Assembly: GCA_031277615.1 (NCBI GenBank)
Contig: JAITMC010000040.1
Location: 124,001 to 188,000 of the forward strand
Reading direction: 5' to 3'
Origin: Chryseobacterium sp.
GTDB lineage: Bacteria; Bacteroidota; Bacteroidia; Flavobacteriales; Weeksellaceae
Length of the DNA stretch: 64,000 bases
Position 1 is the stretch's first letter. Every line of letters starts with the position of its first letter. A model generated the notes under the pieces. The model did not search any database and had not been told where the DNA came from. It saw nothing but the letters and a program-made list of their open reading frames with translations. Below are positions 40,711-50,210 of this stretch, one piece after another. Both the position numbers and the translations under genes were made by a program.

Positions 40711-43086
40711 TTATTCTCTGTTTTTCAACATGATCCATCCGGACCAGTCCATCTGCACTTTAGACTTCGGATATTCAAAATTGAATTTATACCAATACGT
40801 CGCCGTTGGCAGTTTCTTTCCTCCTACGGTTCCGTTCCAGATAGGGGTTTGCTTCGAGAAACGGAACATTTCAACCCCGTAACGGTCGTAAATGGAACCG
40901 GTAAAGTTACTGAAATCTCCAAGAGCCGTCAGATCCAGCACGTCATTCACCCCATCATCATTCGGAGTGATGATATTATTGATCTTAAGGGTATAGAAAT
41001 CGAATGTTCCTACACAGTGAGTTCCCACTCTTCTTACCTGGATCGTATAATTGGTATTTTCAAGAAGATTGGTAAACACGTTGGAATCCTGCCAGGTAAT
41101 TCCGTTATCTACAGAATACTCCAATGTGCTTGGCATATTGTTCATCAAAGGATTTTCTGCTGTAATGGTAAGGGTTTTCTTACTGCTTTCGTAGTTTACA
41201 GCAATCACGAAAGGCGTCGCAGCACCTCCCACTTTAGCGGTAAAGATCTTTTTACAGAAACCATTATCCACTTCTACGGTGTAAACTCCCCAATCGCTTA
41301 CAGGAATTGTTTGGGTAGTCGCTCCTGTATTCCATAGGTATTTATAATTCGGACCGGCTCCGGCATCCAGGATAACACGGTCTCCAAGGCACATTTCTAC
41401 GTCTTTTAACGGCGAAGTCAGTTCAGGAGTCACCTCAACCGTGATGGTTGCAGGGTTTAATGAGCGGCATCCTTTAGTTCCTACCGCATATACCGTGAAG
41501 GTAGTCGTCTGATACAATGTTGCGGTCTGAGTATCCCCTGTTCCCAGGAAATTAGCCCACTGGTAAGAAGCGCCCCCTTCAGCGGTAAGGGTTACAGTTT
41601 CCCCCGGACAGATTTTAATCCTTGAAGATTTTACTCCGGCTTTAGGGGTAGTTTCTTTTAACAGGGTCAGCTCTATCAATTTGTTGCAGAAACCTCCATC
41701 CGATACTACCGTATACAGAATCTGGCCGTCGTTACCATTGTAGTTCAGAACATTCTGAATATAATTATCATTTTTAGCCAAGGCATCATTCTCATCTTCA
41801 TAAAACCTGAATACCGCTCCCGGAGTCGGGCTTATCGTCGGCATCGCATTGGTAAGATCAAAAGTGGTAATATCCGGCGTTGAGCAAAGCAGCAAGGTAG
41901 CATCCTGGGCCTGAGGGGTGGTTCCCCCGTGGATCTCAATGGTAGCTTTACCCGGACATGGATTTCCAGGTACGCTTACTTCAATCGTATAGCTTCCCGG
42001 CTGGGTAGCGGTAATAGTATTGGAAGTAGCACCCGGAATCGGGTCCCCATTGTGAAACCATTGGTATAAAAGGTTCGGATCACTTACAGAAGCCGTAATC
42101 ACCTGAGGTACATTATCACATACGTTGATATCTGAAGGTAATGTTGCTCCATCCGGGTCTAAAAGCTCTACCCCGATATTGAAAGATCCTCCTTCCAGAA
42201 ATACCGCAGAGTCATAAACATGGTCAGGAAAAGAATACGGAGTATAATCTGCAATAACCATTTTAAAATGGTATTCCTGCCCGGGGATTACCGTGGCAGT
42301 GGCGGTAAGAGGAATGGTTCTCCCGTTAAAATTGGTTTCAGTATCGGTGGTATTGTACCCTGCAAAATACTGTTCATTTACCGCCGGGCATCCCCCGAAT
42401 CCTGTGATCTGAGGACGTATATTCGTTACACTTACGGGCCCGGCCCCGGCAGGAAGTACGGCCATGTTCTGGTACGGGCCTCCTGAGGTAGGTCTTAATA
42501 ATATGGCAAAAGCATCGGAATAATCACAGGGAAAGGTGCTGTAATACTCTTCTGATGCCAAAAGATAGTTAAATTTGATCTGAGAAGTTGTCGGTACAAA
42601 GTCGAATTCCAGAAGTACCGCATCAGCAAGCGTTCCTGTGGAGCCGATAGCCTGAGCAAGATCCGGATCTGACCCACCCCCGTTATTGGCATCAAGACTG
42701 CTTACAAAACCGTTACCGGCTTCACGGGCAAACCCTGTAGAAAGTACAATACCGTCTTTAAAAGGAAAATTCGTTGTTCCTTTATGGAAATATCCCCAGG
42801 CCCTGTTATTATTAGACACGGCATGGTTGGGAGTAATCTTTACATTGTTTACGGTAGGCGTTACGCAGGTATTGGTTCCTGAAGAGATCAGAACATCCTT
42901 TACCAGCTGGGCAATGGAATAATTGGATTCTGCATAACCGCCTGCATTCACATCAATAAAAGCACCGGCTCTTCTGGACTGTTCAGTTGCCACTCTCTTT
43001 GCCGGCTTCCGTGGTTGTGGGGTTTGTGAAAATAAAAAAGTCGGGACGACTAAAAAGAATAAATAAACTGATAGAATTCTTCTCAT
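40711..43086 (-). CDS. Choice-of-anchor-L / Ig-like surface protein with T9SS type B tail
   Basis: 791 residues. Signal peptide (ends about residue 20), then the choice-of-anchor-L domain (about 40-300: GAFIDVNAGGYAESNYSIAQ, LSTGFAREAGNG, FDFVPTTSQIKFNYLLASEE). Ig-like repeats follow, including SRIKICPGETVTLTAEGGAS. The C-terminal 90 residues are a T9SS type B (gliding-motility type) sorting domain (ITPNDDGVNDVLDL, IYDRYGVEMF, WIMLKNRE). The protein should be exported by T9SS and attached to the surface. It is the first of three tandem paralogues; its function is unknown but adhesin-like. A promoter element TAAATTTG lies 17 bases before the ATG. Confidence 0.85.
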   Translation of the reverse strand: MRRILSVYLFFLVVPTFLFSQTPQPRKPAKRVATEQSRRAGAFIDVNAGGYAESNYSIAQLVKDVLISSGTNTCVTPTVNNVKITPNHAVSNNNRAWGYFHKGTTNFPFKDGIVLSTGFAREAGNGFVSSLDANNGGGSDPDLAQAIGSTGTLADAVLLEFDFVPTTSQIKFNYLLASEEYYSTFPCDYSDAFAILLRPTSGGPYQNMAVLPAGAGPVSVTNIRPQITGFGGCPAVNEQYFAGYNTTDTETNFNGRTIPLTATATVIPGQEYHFKMVIADYTPYSFPDHVYDSAVFLEGGSFNIGVELLDPDGATLPSDINVCDNVPQVITASVSDPNLLYQWFHNGDPIPGATSNTITATQPGSYTIEVSVPGNPCPGKATIEIHGGTTPQAQDATLLLCSTPDITTFDLTNAMPTISPTPGAVFRFYEDENDALAKNDNYIQNVLNYNGNDGQILYTVVSDGGFCNKLIELTLLKETTPKAGVKSSRIKICPGETVTLTAEGGASYQWANFLGTGDTQTATLYQTTTFTVYAVGTKGCRSLNPATITVEVTPELTSPLKDVEMCLGDRVILDAGAGPNYKYLWNTGATTQTIPVSDWGVYTVEVDNGFCKKIFTAKVGGAATPFVIAVNYESSKKTLTITAENPLMNNMPSTLEYSVDNGITWQDSNVFTNLLENTNYTIQVRRVGTHCVGTFDFYTLKINNIITPNDDGVNDVLDLTALGDFSNFTGSIYDRYGVEMFRFSKQTPIWNGTVGGKKLPTATYWYKFNFEYPKSKVQMDWSGWIMLKNRE

Positions 43087-43102
43087 AATACTTTTGTTTC
43101 AA

Positions 43103-43110
43103 CAAATTTA
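43103..43110 (-). promoter_or_regulatory. TAnnTTTG promoter element of the 40711-43086 gene
   Basis: TAAATTTG on the minus strand, 17 bases before the ATG. The upstream flank resembles that of the paralogue at 49988 (both have TATCCCA then TATTTCATT-like blocks on the plus strand), so the promoter was probably copied with the gene. Confidence 0.55.
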
Positions 43111-43242
43111 ATTTTTTTTTAAATATCCCATATGCATATTTCATTTTTTTATGAAAAAAGTATAAAAAATAAACTTTGATTGATGTTTTCATTAATCTAT
43201 TTCACATACGGAAAAAGAGTTTTTTTATCGTTTTTGTGGTAT

Positions 43243-43287
43243 CTATGTTCTGTTTTTCAGCATGATCCATTAGAAGTAATCCATCTG
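43243..43287 (-). pseudogene. Fossil 3' end of a fourth T9SS type B paralogue
   Basis: Read on the minus strand, codons give Q-M-D-Y-F-stop-W-I-M-L-K-N-R-T-stop. The intact neighbour ends Q-M-D-W-S-G-W-I-M-L-K-N-R-E-stop. The DNA (TCTGTTTTTCAGCATGATCC on plus) also matches. One stop and one codon loss break the frame. No longer homology was seen upstream, so only the tail survives. Confidence 0.65.
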
Positions 43288-43465
43288 AGATTGATTATAA
43301 GCGTCGCTTATGGCAGAAATATTAAGACTAATCAGCTTTATTCCTGATCATAAAATTCCCTTCTCTCTTCATCAGTCATTTACCGTTTTCCGTTTACAAC
43401 AAATAAAAAGGTGCAGAGGCTTTCCATTTGCAGCTTACCGAACCGAAGAAAAAATCACCTATTCT
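43288..43465. other. Spacer with no recognisable gene
   Basis: The sequence between the fossil tail and the MITE-like element may include eroded remains of the lost paralogue, but I could not align it by eye. Confidence 0.3.
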
Positions 43466-43829
43466 TAGAGCCTGTTTAAGTTTCTAAATTTAATTTTTTG
43501 TAGAACATTCTAATCTTTATCTCAATTATATTCTTGAGAATAAAGATGATGGTTTTTACCACGTAAAGCTTTATGAATCATGCCATTGATTCAGGATACA
43601 AAAAAGGAATCAACTTCGTTGATTCGTCTAAGCGTATGCATAAGTGTACCGCTTCATCTGCGTTATCTGTAAAATCTGCGTGAAAAAACATACATAAACA
43701 TCAGTGAAATTCGTACAATCTGTGGGAAATTTTTTAATCCCAAACCTAAGATTCGACGAATTTAAAGAAATCAAAGGATTGATAATCATGTATACATTTT
43801 TTTCGAATAAAACTTAAACAGGTTCTTAA
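43466..43829. mobile_element. MITE-like element with terminal inverted repeats
   Basis: About 364 bases bounded by TTAGAGCCTGTTTAAGTTT on the left (43465-43483) and its near inverse AAACTTAAACAGGTTCTTAA on the right (43810-43829). The inner 13 bases CCTGTTTAAGTTT are identical in the two ends. No coding frame is evident. Internal phrases such as ATCTGCGTTATCTG recur at 9242-9256, and the right 65 bases recur inverted at 9013-9080. It is consistent with a small non-autonomous element mobilised by a transposase elsewhere. Confidence 0.65.
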
Positions 43830-43836
43830 AAACAAC

Positions 43837-43862
43837 AAAATCTTCCATTTCTGAAAGATTTT
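43837..43862 (-). terminator. Terminator of the 1193-residue T9SS protein gene
   Basis: AAAATCTT/AAGATTTT stem with a 10-base loop. The minus-strand transcript continues GTTGTTTTT. Confidence 0.6.
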
Positions 43863-43888
43863 GCTCATTATTTTTAGGTAACTATTAT

Positions 43889-46800
43889 TTAGTTTCTGTT
43901 TTTCAACAGGATCCAGCCTGATCGTTGCTCAAGTTTTTTACTGGCCGGGTTCTCCCACTGTACTCTGTACCAATAGGTACCGGTAGGCAGGTTTAATCCT
44001 TTTAAGGAACCTCTCCAGATGGCATCTCCTTTTTTAGCTTTGAAAACTTCCGCTCCATACCGGTCAAAAACCGAAGCTGCAAAATTATTATAACCGCTTA
44101 TTCCGGTAAAGTCTATGGCGTCATTTACGCCATCCATATTCGGTGTAATGGCATTACTGATCACAAAGGTAAAGTACTCTGTTGTGGAACCGCATTTGGC
44201 ACCTTTTACCCTTACCATCATGGTGTAATTGGTATTATCCAAAATATTATAGAAAATACTGGATGAATGCCATGTAAGTCCCCCATCTATGGAATATTCC
44301 AAGGTTCCTCCTGTAGGATTGCTGGAGGTAAGGGTAAGAACGTGGTTTTCATAAACAATATTGGTAAACTGAGGAAGTTCAGGATTGATGATCTCGGCAG
44401 AGAATGTTTTGGAACACACCCCGTTACTGATGGTTACGCTATACGTTCCTGCCACATTGGTAGAAATAGTCTGCGTAGTGGCTCCGTTGCTCCACAGATA
44501 AGTATAATCAACTCCAGCTCCGGCATCCAGTGTCCCTGTATCTCCTGCGCACACATAAACGTTCGCTAAAGTAGATACAATGGCCGGCACCACTTGTATG
44601 GTTATTTTAGCAGACTGAGTGGAACGGCAACCGTTTCCGCCCAATGCATACACCTCATATTCAGTGGTAATCGCCGGAGTAACAACCTGAGTATTCCCAT
44701 TCCCGGGAAGTCCTACCCATTCATAAGTAACACCTCCTGTTGCCGTAAGTGTTACCGATTCTCCGGCACAGATTTTTGATCTGGAAGCAGCAACACCTAC
44801 TATAGGAGGTCCTACCACCACCGTAACCGTTGCAGGCGTAACAGATACACATCCGTTAGCCCCCACTGCATAAACTGTATATACCGTTGTATTTGTAGGG
44901 GAAACCACCTGCGTACTTCCATTTCCGGGAAGCCCTCCGGACCAGTTATAGGTTGCTCCGCCTGAAGCAGTCAACGTCACCGACTCTCCTTCACATATTC
45001 TCGGATGTGAAGACACCAGGGTTGCCGTTGGACGCGTTGTATCCTGGGTTACCGTTACACTTGCGGTATAGGAACAATTTAAATTCCCCGGCTGTAAAAC
45101 GTTCGCCACGGTAAGGGTATAAACCCCTCCGGTGCTTACAACCGGATTAAGGGTAGTTCCTCCGGACACAATGGTTCCGCCTCCTGTTGCAGCCCATGAA
45201 ATGGTAGATCCCGCCGGAACCACAGAAGCAGAAGCATTCAAAGTAACCTGAGGAGTAGTACAGGTAATGGTTTGCGGAGCGGCTATGGTAAGGGTTGTTT
45301 CAGCAGATCTTATAAGTTCCAGGGAAACCACATAATGACAGCCTCCGTTTTTCACCAGAACATAGATGGTCTGGTTTCCGGGAGGTGCATAGGTAGTAGG
45401 ATTCGGGATTGTATTATTATTTTCAGCAACAGCATCTGCCTGCAGTACATAATAAGTAAAGGTAACTCCTCCTACTGTAGTGATCTGGCTTTGCGCTGTG
45501 GTAAGGTCATAGGTAAGTCCCGGAGCATAACATTGACGTAATACGGCATTCTGTACCGTAATCGGTTGTGAAACCTCAATAGTAATCGTGCCCGGATTCT
45601 GGGAAACACAGCCATTTGCTCCCACAGCCGTTACCGTATAGGTAGTGGTGGTAGTTGGGGATACAGTCTGGGTATTTCCTGTCCCCGGAAGTCCGGTCCA
45701 GTTATAAGTAACACCTCCTGAAGCGGTCAAAATTACAGATTCACCGTTACAGATCTGGATTTTACTGGCGGTAAGCCCTGTTACCGGCGGAGCACTGTCT
45801 CCGGTTACGGTTACATTGGCAACTGCTGTACACACCAGGCCTCCCGGCTGCAGCGTGTTTGAAATCGTTAAAGTATAGGTTCCCGGAGCGTTGATCACAG
45901 GATTTAATGTATTATCTCCTGAAACGATATTTCCGCCGGTGGTTGTCCAGCTGAATACTGATCCTGTAGGATAAACAGAAGCAGAAGCGTTCAGGGTAGT
46001 CTGCGAATTAACACAGGTAAGCACTGCCGGAGGTGCTATTGTTGCGGTCATCTGTGGCGCTTTTACCAACTGCAGTTCTGCCACTTTAGAGCAAAAGCCG
46101 TTCTTCACCAGAACATATACGGTTTGCCCTCCTGCACTTTGATATGTTGCCGGGCTGGGAATCGTATTGGCATTTCCTGCAAGGGCATCAGCCTGATTGG
46201 CATAAAACGAAAAAGTAGCTCCCGGAGTGGTACTGATGGAAGCCTGCGCAGAAGGAAGGTTGAACGTAGCATTTCCCGGTGCATAACACGCGGTGAGGGT
46301 TGCGTTCTGCACAGTAGGAGAAGTTCCTCCCACAACGGTAATGGTTGCGGTTCCCGGGCAGGTATTTCCCTGAATAAATACTTTTACACTATATACACCA
46401 GGTTGCGTTGCCGTATAGCTTGCGTTCGTTGCATTCTGAATGGCATTATTACCAAGATACCACTGATAGGTTACATTAGGAGCCTGTACGGATGCTGTAA
46501 AAGTTACCGGTTCATTATCACATACATTGATGGAAGAAGGCAGCTGCACACCGGCCGGGTCAAGAATTCTTACTCCGATATCAAATGATCCGGCTTCAAG
46601 AAAAACAGCAGAATCATAACGATAGTCTGTATAGTCTGCCAAAACCATTTTGAAATGATAGGTTTCTCCCGGTATCACTGTTGCTGAAGCTGTTAAAGGG
46701 ACTGTACGTCCTTTAAAATTGGTCTCAATCTGAGGGTTGTTCAATCCTCCGAAATACTGTGCATTTTTAGGCGGGCAGTTAAAACCTGACGGAACAATAT

Positions 46801-47470
46801 TTGTTACACTTACCGGGCCGGCCCCGTTGGGTAATACCGCAAGATTGGTATAGGTAGGATCAGAAGCTTTTTTCAGTAACAGAGCAAAGCCATCCGTGAT
46901 GGAACAGGGATAACTTCCCTGATATTCTGTGGATGCGAATAAATATTTGAAAGTGATCTCTGTAGAAGTGGGTACGAAATCAAATTCTATATAAGTAGCA
47001 TCTTTCAGAGAAGTATTCGGTACATTCAAAGCGGTTGCCAGATCTATATCTCCCCCGGTATTAAGCTGATCTTCCAGCGTAACCTGAAAAGTATTTCCCG
47101 CTTTTGCAGCATATCCTGTAGAAAGGACAATCCCTTTGGCAAACGGAAAGTTGGTGGATGCTTTATCAAAAAATCCCCAGCTGCGGTTGGCATTACCGGC
47201 AGATAAGTTCGGAGAAACATTTACATTGCTTACATTAGACGTAGAGCAGGCTCCTCCGGAGATCAATACGTCTTTTACCAGCTGGGTAATACTATAGCCT
47301 GATTCAGGGTGATTGGGGGTATTTACATCGATAAAGGCTCCGGCTCTCAAAGACGCTGCTGAGGGTCTGTTGGTCTCACCCGACCCCTGCCTGACTTGTG
47401 AAAAGGCAAAACTTCCCATCAATGCAAAAAATAATGTCAAAAATAAATTTCTGCTCCTCCTGTTTAACAT
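43889..47470 (-). CDS. Large choice-of-anchor-L / multi-Ig surface protein with T9SS type B tail
   Basis: 1193 residues, the longest of the three paralogues. Order: signal peptide (to about 25), choice-of-anchor-L domain (about 40-300), first Ig-like region, then an expanded middle, and a T9SS type B tail (ITPNMDGVNDAIDF, VFDRYGAEVFKAKK, WILLKNRN). The middle holds two copies of a module starting CYAPG (about 392 and 640) and three copies of a C-x-G-E-S-V-x-L-T-A-[ST]-GG-x-T-Y-x-W unit. The smaller paralogues have one each, so the extra length comes from internal duplication. It is predicted to be exported by T9SS and anchored at the surface. The function is unknown; a long adhesin-like stalk is a fair guess. 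Confidence 0.85.
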   Translation of the reverse strand: MLNRRSRNLFLTLFFALMGSFAFSQVRQGSGETNRPSAASLRAGAFIDVNTPNHPESGYSITQLVKDVLISGGACSTSNVSNVNVSPNLSAGNANRSWGFFDKASTNFPFAKGIVLSTGYAAKAGNTFQVTLEDQLNTGGDIDLATALNVPNTSLKDATYIEFDFVPTSTEITFKYLFASTEYQGSYPCSITDGFALLLKKASDPTYTNLAVLPNGAGPVSVTNIVPSGFNCPPKNAQYFGGLNNPQIETNFKGRTVPLTASATVIPGETYHFKMVLADYTDYRYDSAVFLEAGSFDIGVRILDPAGVQLPSSINVCDNEPVTFTASVQAPNVTYQWYLGNNAIQNATNASYTATQPGVYSVKVFIQGNTCPGTATITVVGGTSPTVQNATLTACYAPGNATFNLPSAQASISTTPGATFSFYANQADALAGNANTIPSPATYQSAGGQTVYVLVKNGFCSKVAELQLVKAPQMTATIAPPAVLTCVNSQTTLNASASVYPTGSVFSWTTTGGNIVSGDNTLNPVINAPGTYTLTISNTLQPGGLVCTAVANVTVTGDSAPPVTGLTASKIQICNGESVILTASGGVTYNWTGLPGTGNTQTVSPTTTTTYTVTAVGANGCVSQNPGTITIEVSQPITVQNAVLRQCYAPGLTYDLTTAQSQITTVGGVTFTYYVLQADAVAENNNTIPNPTTYAPPGNQTIYVLVKNGGCHYVVSLELIRSAETTLTIAAPQTITCTTPQVTLNASASVVPAGSTISWAATGGGTIVSGGTTLNPVVSTGGVYTLTVANVLQPGNLNCSYTASVTVTQDTTRPTATLVSSHPRICEGESVTLTASGGATYNWSGGLPGNGSTQVVSPTNTTVYTVYAVGANGCVSVTPATVTVVVGPPIVGVAASRSKICAGESVTLTATGGVTYEWVGLPGNGNTQVVTPAITTEYEVYALGGNGCRSTQSAKITIQVVPAIVSTLANVYVCAGDTGTLDAGAGVDYTYLWSNGATTQTISTNVAGTYSVTISNGVCSKTFSAEIINPELPQFTNIVYENHVLTLTSSNPTGGTLEYSIDGGLTWHSSSIFYNILDNTNYTMMVRVKGAKCGSTTEYFTFVISNAITPNMDGVNDAIDFTGISGYNNFAASVFDRYGAEVFKAKKGDAIWRGSLKGLNLPTGTYWYRVQWENPASKKLEQRSGWILLKNRN

Positions 47471-47486
47471 TTTATATTATTTTAAA

Positions 47487-47494
47487 CAAAAATA
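47487..47494 (-). promoter_or_regulatory. TAnnTTTG promoter element of the 43889-47470 gene
   Basis: TATTTTTG on the minus strand, 17 bases before the ATG. This is the same distance as in the two paralogues. Confidence 0.5.
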
Positions 47495-47582
47495 CTATTT
47501 TTTTTAATTTAAACTTTATCGAATCTAATTTACATTATCATTAATACAAGTTTATTTATTTTACAATAAAAAGTTCTTCTAT

Positions 47583-47609
47583 AAAAAAAGCCGGCGAATA
47601 TGCCGGCTT
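47583..47609 (-). terminator. Terminator of the 47631-49988 gene
   Basis: AGCCGGC/GCCGGCT perfect 7-bp stem with a 6-base loop, followed by a U tract on the minus strand (A run 47584-47589). Confidence 0.9.
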
Positions 47610-47630
47610 ATATTGATAAAAAATCAATTA

Positions 47631-49988
47631 TTATTCAAAATTCTTAAGCAGGATCCAACCTGTTTTTACACTCAGTTCCTTACTTGCCGGGTCTTCATAG
47701 GTGACCTGATACCAATATGATGTGGACGGAAGTCGTTTTCCCTGGAAATATCCGTCCCAATACAGTCTTGTTTTCTGGGCTCTGAACACTTCCTTACCGT
47801 AACGGTCGAAAACAAATCCTTTAAAATCCTTGTAATCACTCACTCCGCTGAAATCAATAATATCGTTTACATTATCTCCGTTCGGGGTAATTACATTTTT
47901 CATCACGAAGGTAAAATATTCCAGGAATCCTTCACAGGTTGTATATTTCACTCTTACCCTGATGGATATCACTTTATTTTTTGGCACATTGCTGAAAATA
48001 TTGGAAGACTGCCATGTGAAGCCGTTATCCACGGAATACTCCAAGGTTCCGTTACTTGGGTTGCTTGCAGTAAGCACCATTGTTCCGTTGGCATTGTAAT
48101 CCACTTTCACAATTTGCGGAACTACCGCACGGAACACCTGGGTTTTAAATTCTTTAGAACATACTCCATTGCTGATCTTAACGGTATATTCACCCGGAGT
48201 ATCTACTGTAATAGCCTGTGTATTCTCTCCTGTATTCCATTCATAGGTATATCCCGGACCTGAACCTGCATCTAAAAGGATCATGTCGCCCTGGCAGATA
48301 TGGCCACCTTTCAGTACGGAAACAATAGCCGGAACCACTTCAACGGTTATTCTGGCAGGCTGTAAGGATTTACACCCCTGTGCACCGATTGCATACACAA
48401 CATAGGAAGTTGTCTGCGTCGGACTTAATGTTCTCACCCCTGCGGTTGATGAGGTATCTTCCCACTGATAGGTTACTCCTCCGGTAGCTGTTAAAACTAT
48501 ACTTTCTCCCGCACATATTTTTAGTTTAGAGGCGTTCAGCTGAACGATCGGTGTTTCTTCTCTTCTTAAAGTTAAGGTAACCGTTTTTCTACAGAAGCCC
48601 CCATTCTTTACCACCACATGAATCACCTGGTTATCTGTTCCGTTATAGGCTGTAAGATTCGTAATATAATTATTGTTCTGGGCCTGGGCATCTGCCTGAT
48701 TCACATAAAAACGGAAAGTGGCTTCCGGCGTTGTGCTGATCAGCGGTTTTGCATCTTCCAGGTTAAAAGTACTCTGTGTAGGAGTCGCGCAAAGCTTTAG
48801 TGTAGCATTTTGAGCCTCTGGAGACGTACCGCCTATAATGGTAATACTTGCTTTCTGACATTCTGTATTTCCTACAAATGTTTTCACTTCATAAAAGCCC
48901 GGCGAGTTGGCTACATAAACGGCATTGTTGGCATAAGGGATCACATCTCCGTTTTTATACCATTTATAGGTCGTTCCCGGAGCGGCTGCCACCTGGGCTT
49001 TCAGGGTGATCGGTGTATTATCACACATATTAATGGTATCTCCGAGGGTATTCCCGTTACTGTCAACAATGGTCATCCCGATATCAAAAGATCCTCCCTG
49101 GATAAATACCGCAGAGTCATAGCGGGTATCCACTGCATCGGCCATAACCAGCTTAAAATGATATGTTTCGCCCGGAATTACCGTTGCCATGGCTTTAAGA
49201 GGAATGGTACGGCCTGCGAAATTGGTCTGGATGTTTTCAGAATTTAATCCGTCAAAATATTCGGCATTGATAGGTCCGCAGCTAAAATCATCCGATACGA
49301 TATTGACTACACTTACAGGGCCGGCATCATTGGGAAGTATGGCCAGATTGGTATAGTTGGGATCTCCCACTTTCTTTAAAAGCAGAGCGAAACCATCGGC
49401 AAAATCGCCACAAGGAAATGTTCCCGTATATTCTTCTGAAGCAAAAAGATAATTGAATTTTACCTGGCTGCTGTTCGGAACGAAATCAAATTCCAATGAA
49501 ACAACATCCTTCAGATCATCAGGCGGATCGATAGCAGCCACCAGATCCGGATCATTCACTTCTGCTCCCGGAACTGCATCGCTTAATTCAGTAGGTCCTT
49601 CCAGCGTATTCCCGGCTCTCCTCGCTTTACCGGACACCAATACCAGCCCGTCAGCAAAAGGAAAATTGGTAGCCCCTTTATTAAAATACCCCCAGGCCCT
49701 GTCTGCATCGGTAGCCGGCTGTGCCGGAGATATGGTAACATTGCTTACATTGGGAACCGCACAGGTGGATCCTCCGGCAATCAATACGTTTTTTACCATC
49801 TGTTCTATGGTATAGGCAGAAGGAGCATAAGCCGGTGTGTTAACATCTATAAATGCCCCGGCTCTTTTACTTGCTGCCGTAAACTTTTCATGATGTGATT
49901 TCCGGATATTGTTCTGAGCGAATACCGATATAGAAGACAATAAAAACGTTGTAATAAAAAAGTAGTTTTTCAGTCTATAATTCAACAT
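47631..49988 (-). CDS. Choice-of-anchor-L / Ig-like surface protein with T9SS type B tail (paralogue)
   Basis: 785 residues with the same plan as the 40711-43086 protein: signal peptide (to about 25), choice-of-anchor-L domain (about 40-305: GAFIDVNTPAYAPSAYTIEQ, FDFVPNSSQVKFNYLFASEE), Ig-like repeats (SKLKICAGESIVLTATGGVT), and a type B tail (ITPNGDNVNDIIDF, FDRYGKEVFRAQK, WILLKNFE). The three genes are in the same orientation, each with its own terminator, so they are probably expressed separately, perhaps as alternatives. No enzyme motif is seen; surface display by T9SS is inferred from the tail. Confidence 0.85.
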   Translation of the reverse strand: MLNYRLKNYFFITTFLLSSISVFAQNNIRKSHHEKFTAASKRAGAFIDVNTPAYAPSAYTIEQMVKNVLIAGGSTCAVPNVSNVTISPAQPATDADRAWGYFNKGATNFPFADGLVLVSGKARRAGNTLEGPTELSDAVPGAEVNDPDLVAAIDPPDDLKDVVSLEFDFVPNSSQVKFNYLFASEEYTGTFPCGDFADGFALLLKKVGDPNYTNLAILPNDAGPVSVVNIVSDDFSCGPINAEYFDGLNSENIQTNFAGRTIPLKAMATVIPGETYHFKLVMADAVDTRYDSAVFIQGGSFDIGMTIVDSNGNTLGDTINMCDNTPITLKAQVAAAPGTTYKWYKNGDVIPYANNAVYVANSPGFYEVKTFVGNTECQKASITIIGGTSPEAQNATLKLCATPTQSTFNLEDAKPLISTTPEATFRFYVNQADAQAQNNNYITNLTAYNGTDNQVIHVVVKNGGFCRKTVTLTLRREETPIVQLNASKLKICAGESIVLTATGGVTYQWEDTSSTAGVRTLSPTQTTSYVVYAIGAQGCKSLQPARITVEVVPAIVSVLKGGHICQGDMILLDAGSGPGYTYEWNTGENTQAITVDTPGEYTVKISNGVCSKEFKTQVFRAVVPQIVKVDYNANGTMVLTASNPSNGTLEYSVDNGFTWQSSNIFSNVPKNKVISIRVRVKYTTCEGFLEYFTFVMKNVITPNGDNVNDIIDFSGVSDYKDFKGFVFDRYGKEVFRAQKTRLYWDGYFQGKRLPSTSYWYQVTYEDPASKELSVKTGWILLKNFE

Positions 49989-50004
49989 TTTATTCTTGTT
50001 TGTT

Positions 50005-50012
50005 CAAATTTA
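50005..50012 (-). promoter_or_regulatory. TAnnTTTG promoter element of the 47631-49988 gene
   Basis: TAAATTTG on the minus strand, 17 bases before the ATG. A possible TTG lies at 50039-50037, 24 bases upstream. Confidence 0.55.
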
Positions 50013-50151
50013 GAAAAAAATTTTAAACCTATATCCCAAATAAGTGTATTTCATTCTCTTTTTTAACAAATTAATATTAAATACTTTATATTGATAAATA
50101 TTCCACAAATTTGGTAGAGTTATTTTTTATGAATGTAAAAATGAACTGCAC

Positions 50152-50182
50152 AAAAAAGACAGGCCATTTCCGGACCTGTCTT
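50152..50182 (-). terminator. Terminator of the rnz operon
   Basis: AAGACAGG/CCTGTCTT stem (50156-50182) with an 11-base loop and a flanking A run that becomes U in the minus transcript. It lies 29 bases past the stop codon at 50211. Confidence 0.85.
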
Positions 50183-50210
50183 CATATTTTAAGATATTAT
50201 CAATCAGCTG

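Noticed and set aside
43466-43829. Possible complete insertion sequence
   Set aside because: Inverted ends are present, but the unit is too short and has no transposase frame, so only a MITE-like label is supported.
44600-46400. Repeated blocks considered as a possible CRISPR array
   Set aside because: The repeats are long, in frame and encode Ig-like domains. There are no short identical repeats with unique spacers anywhere in the window.
46124-46588. Plus-strand frame of 154 codons, rich in Ser, Arg and Cys
   Set aside because: It is antisense to the Ig-like repeats of the 43889-47470 gene and has no independent support.
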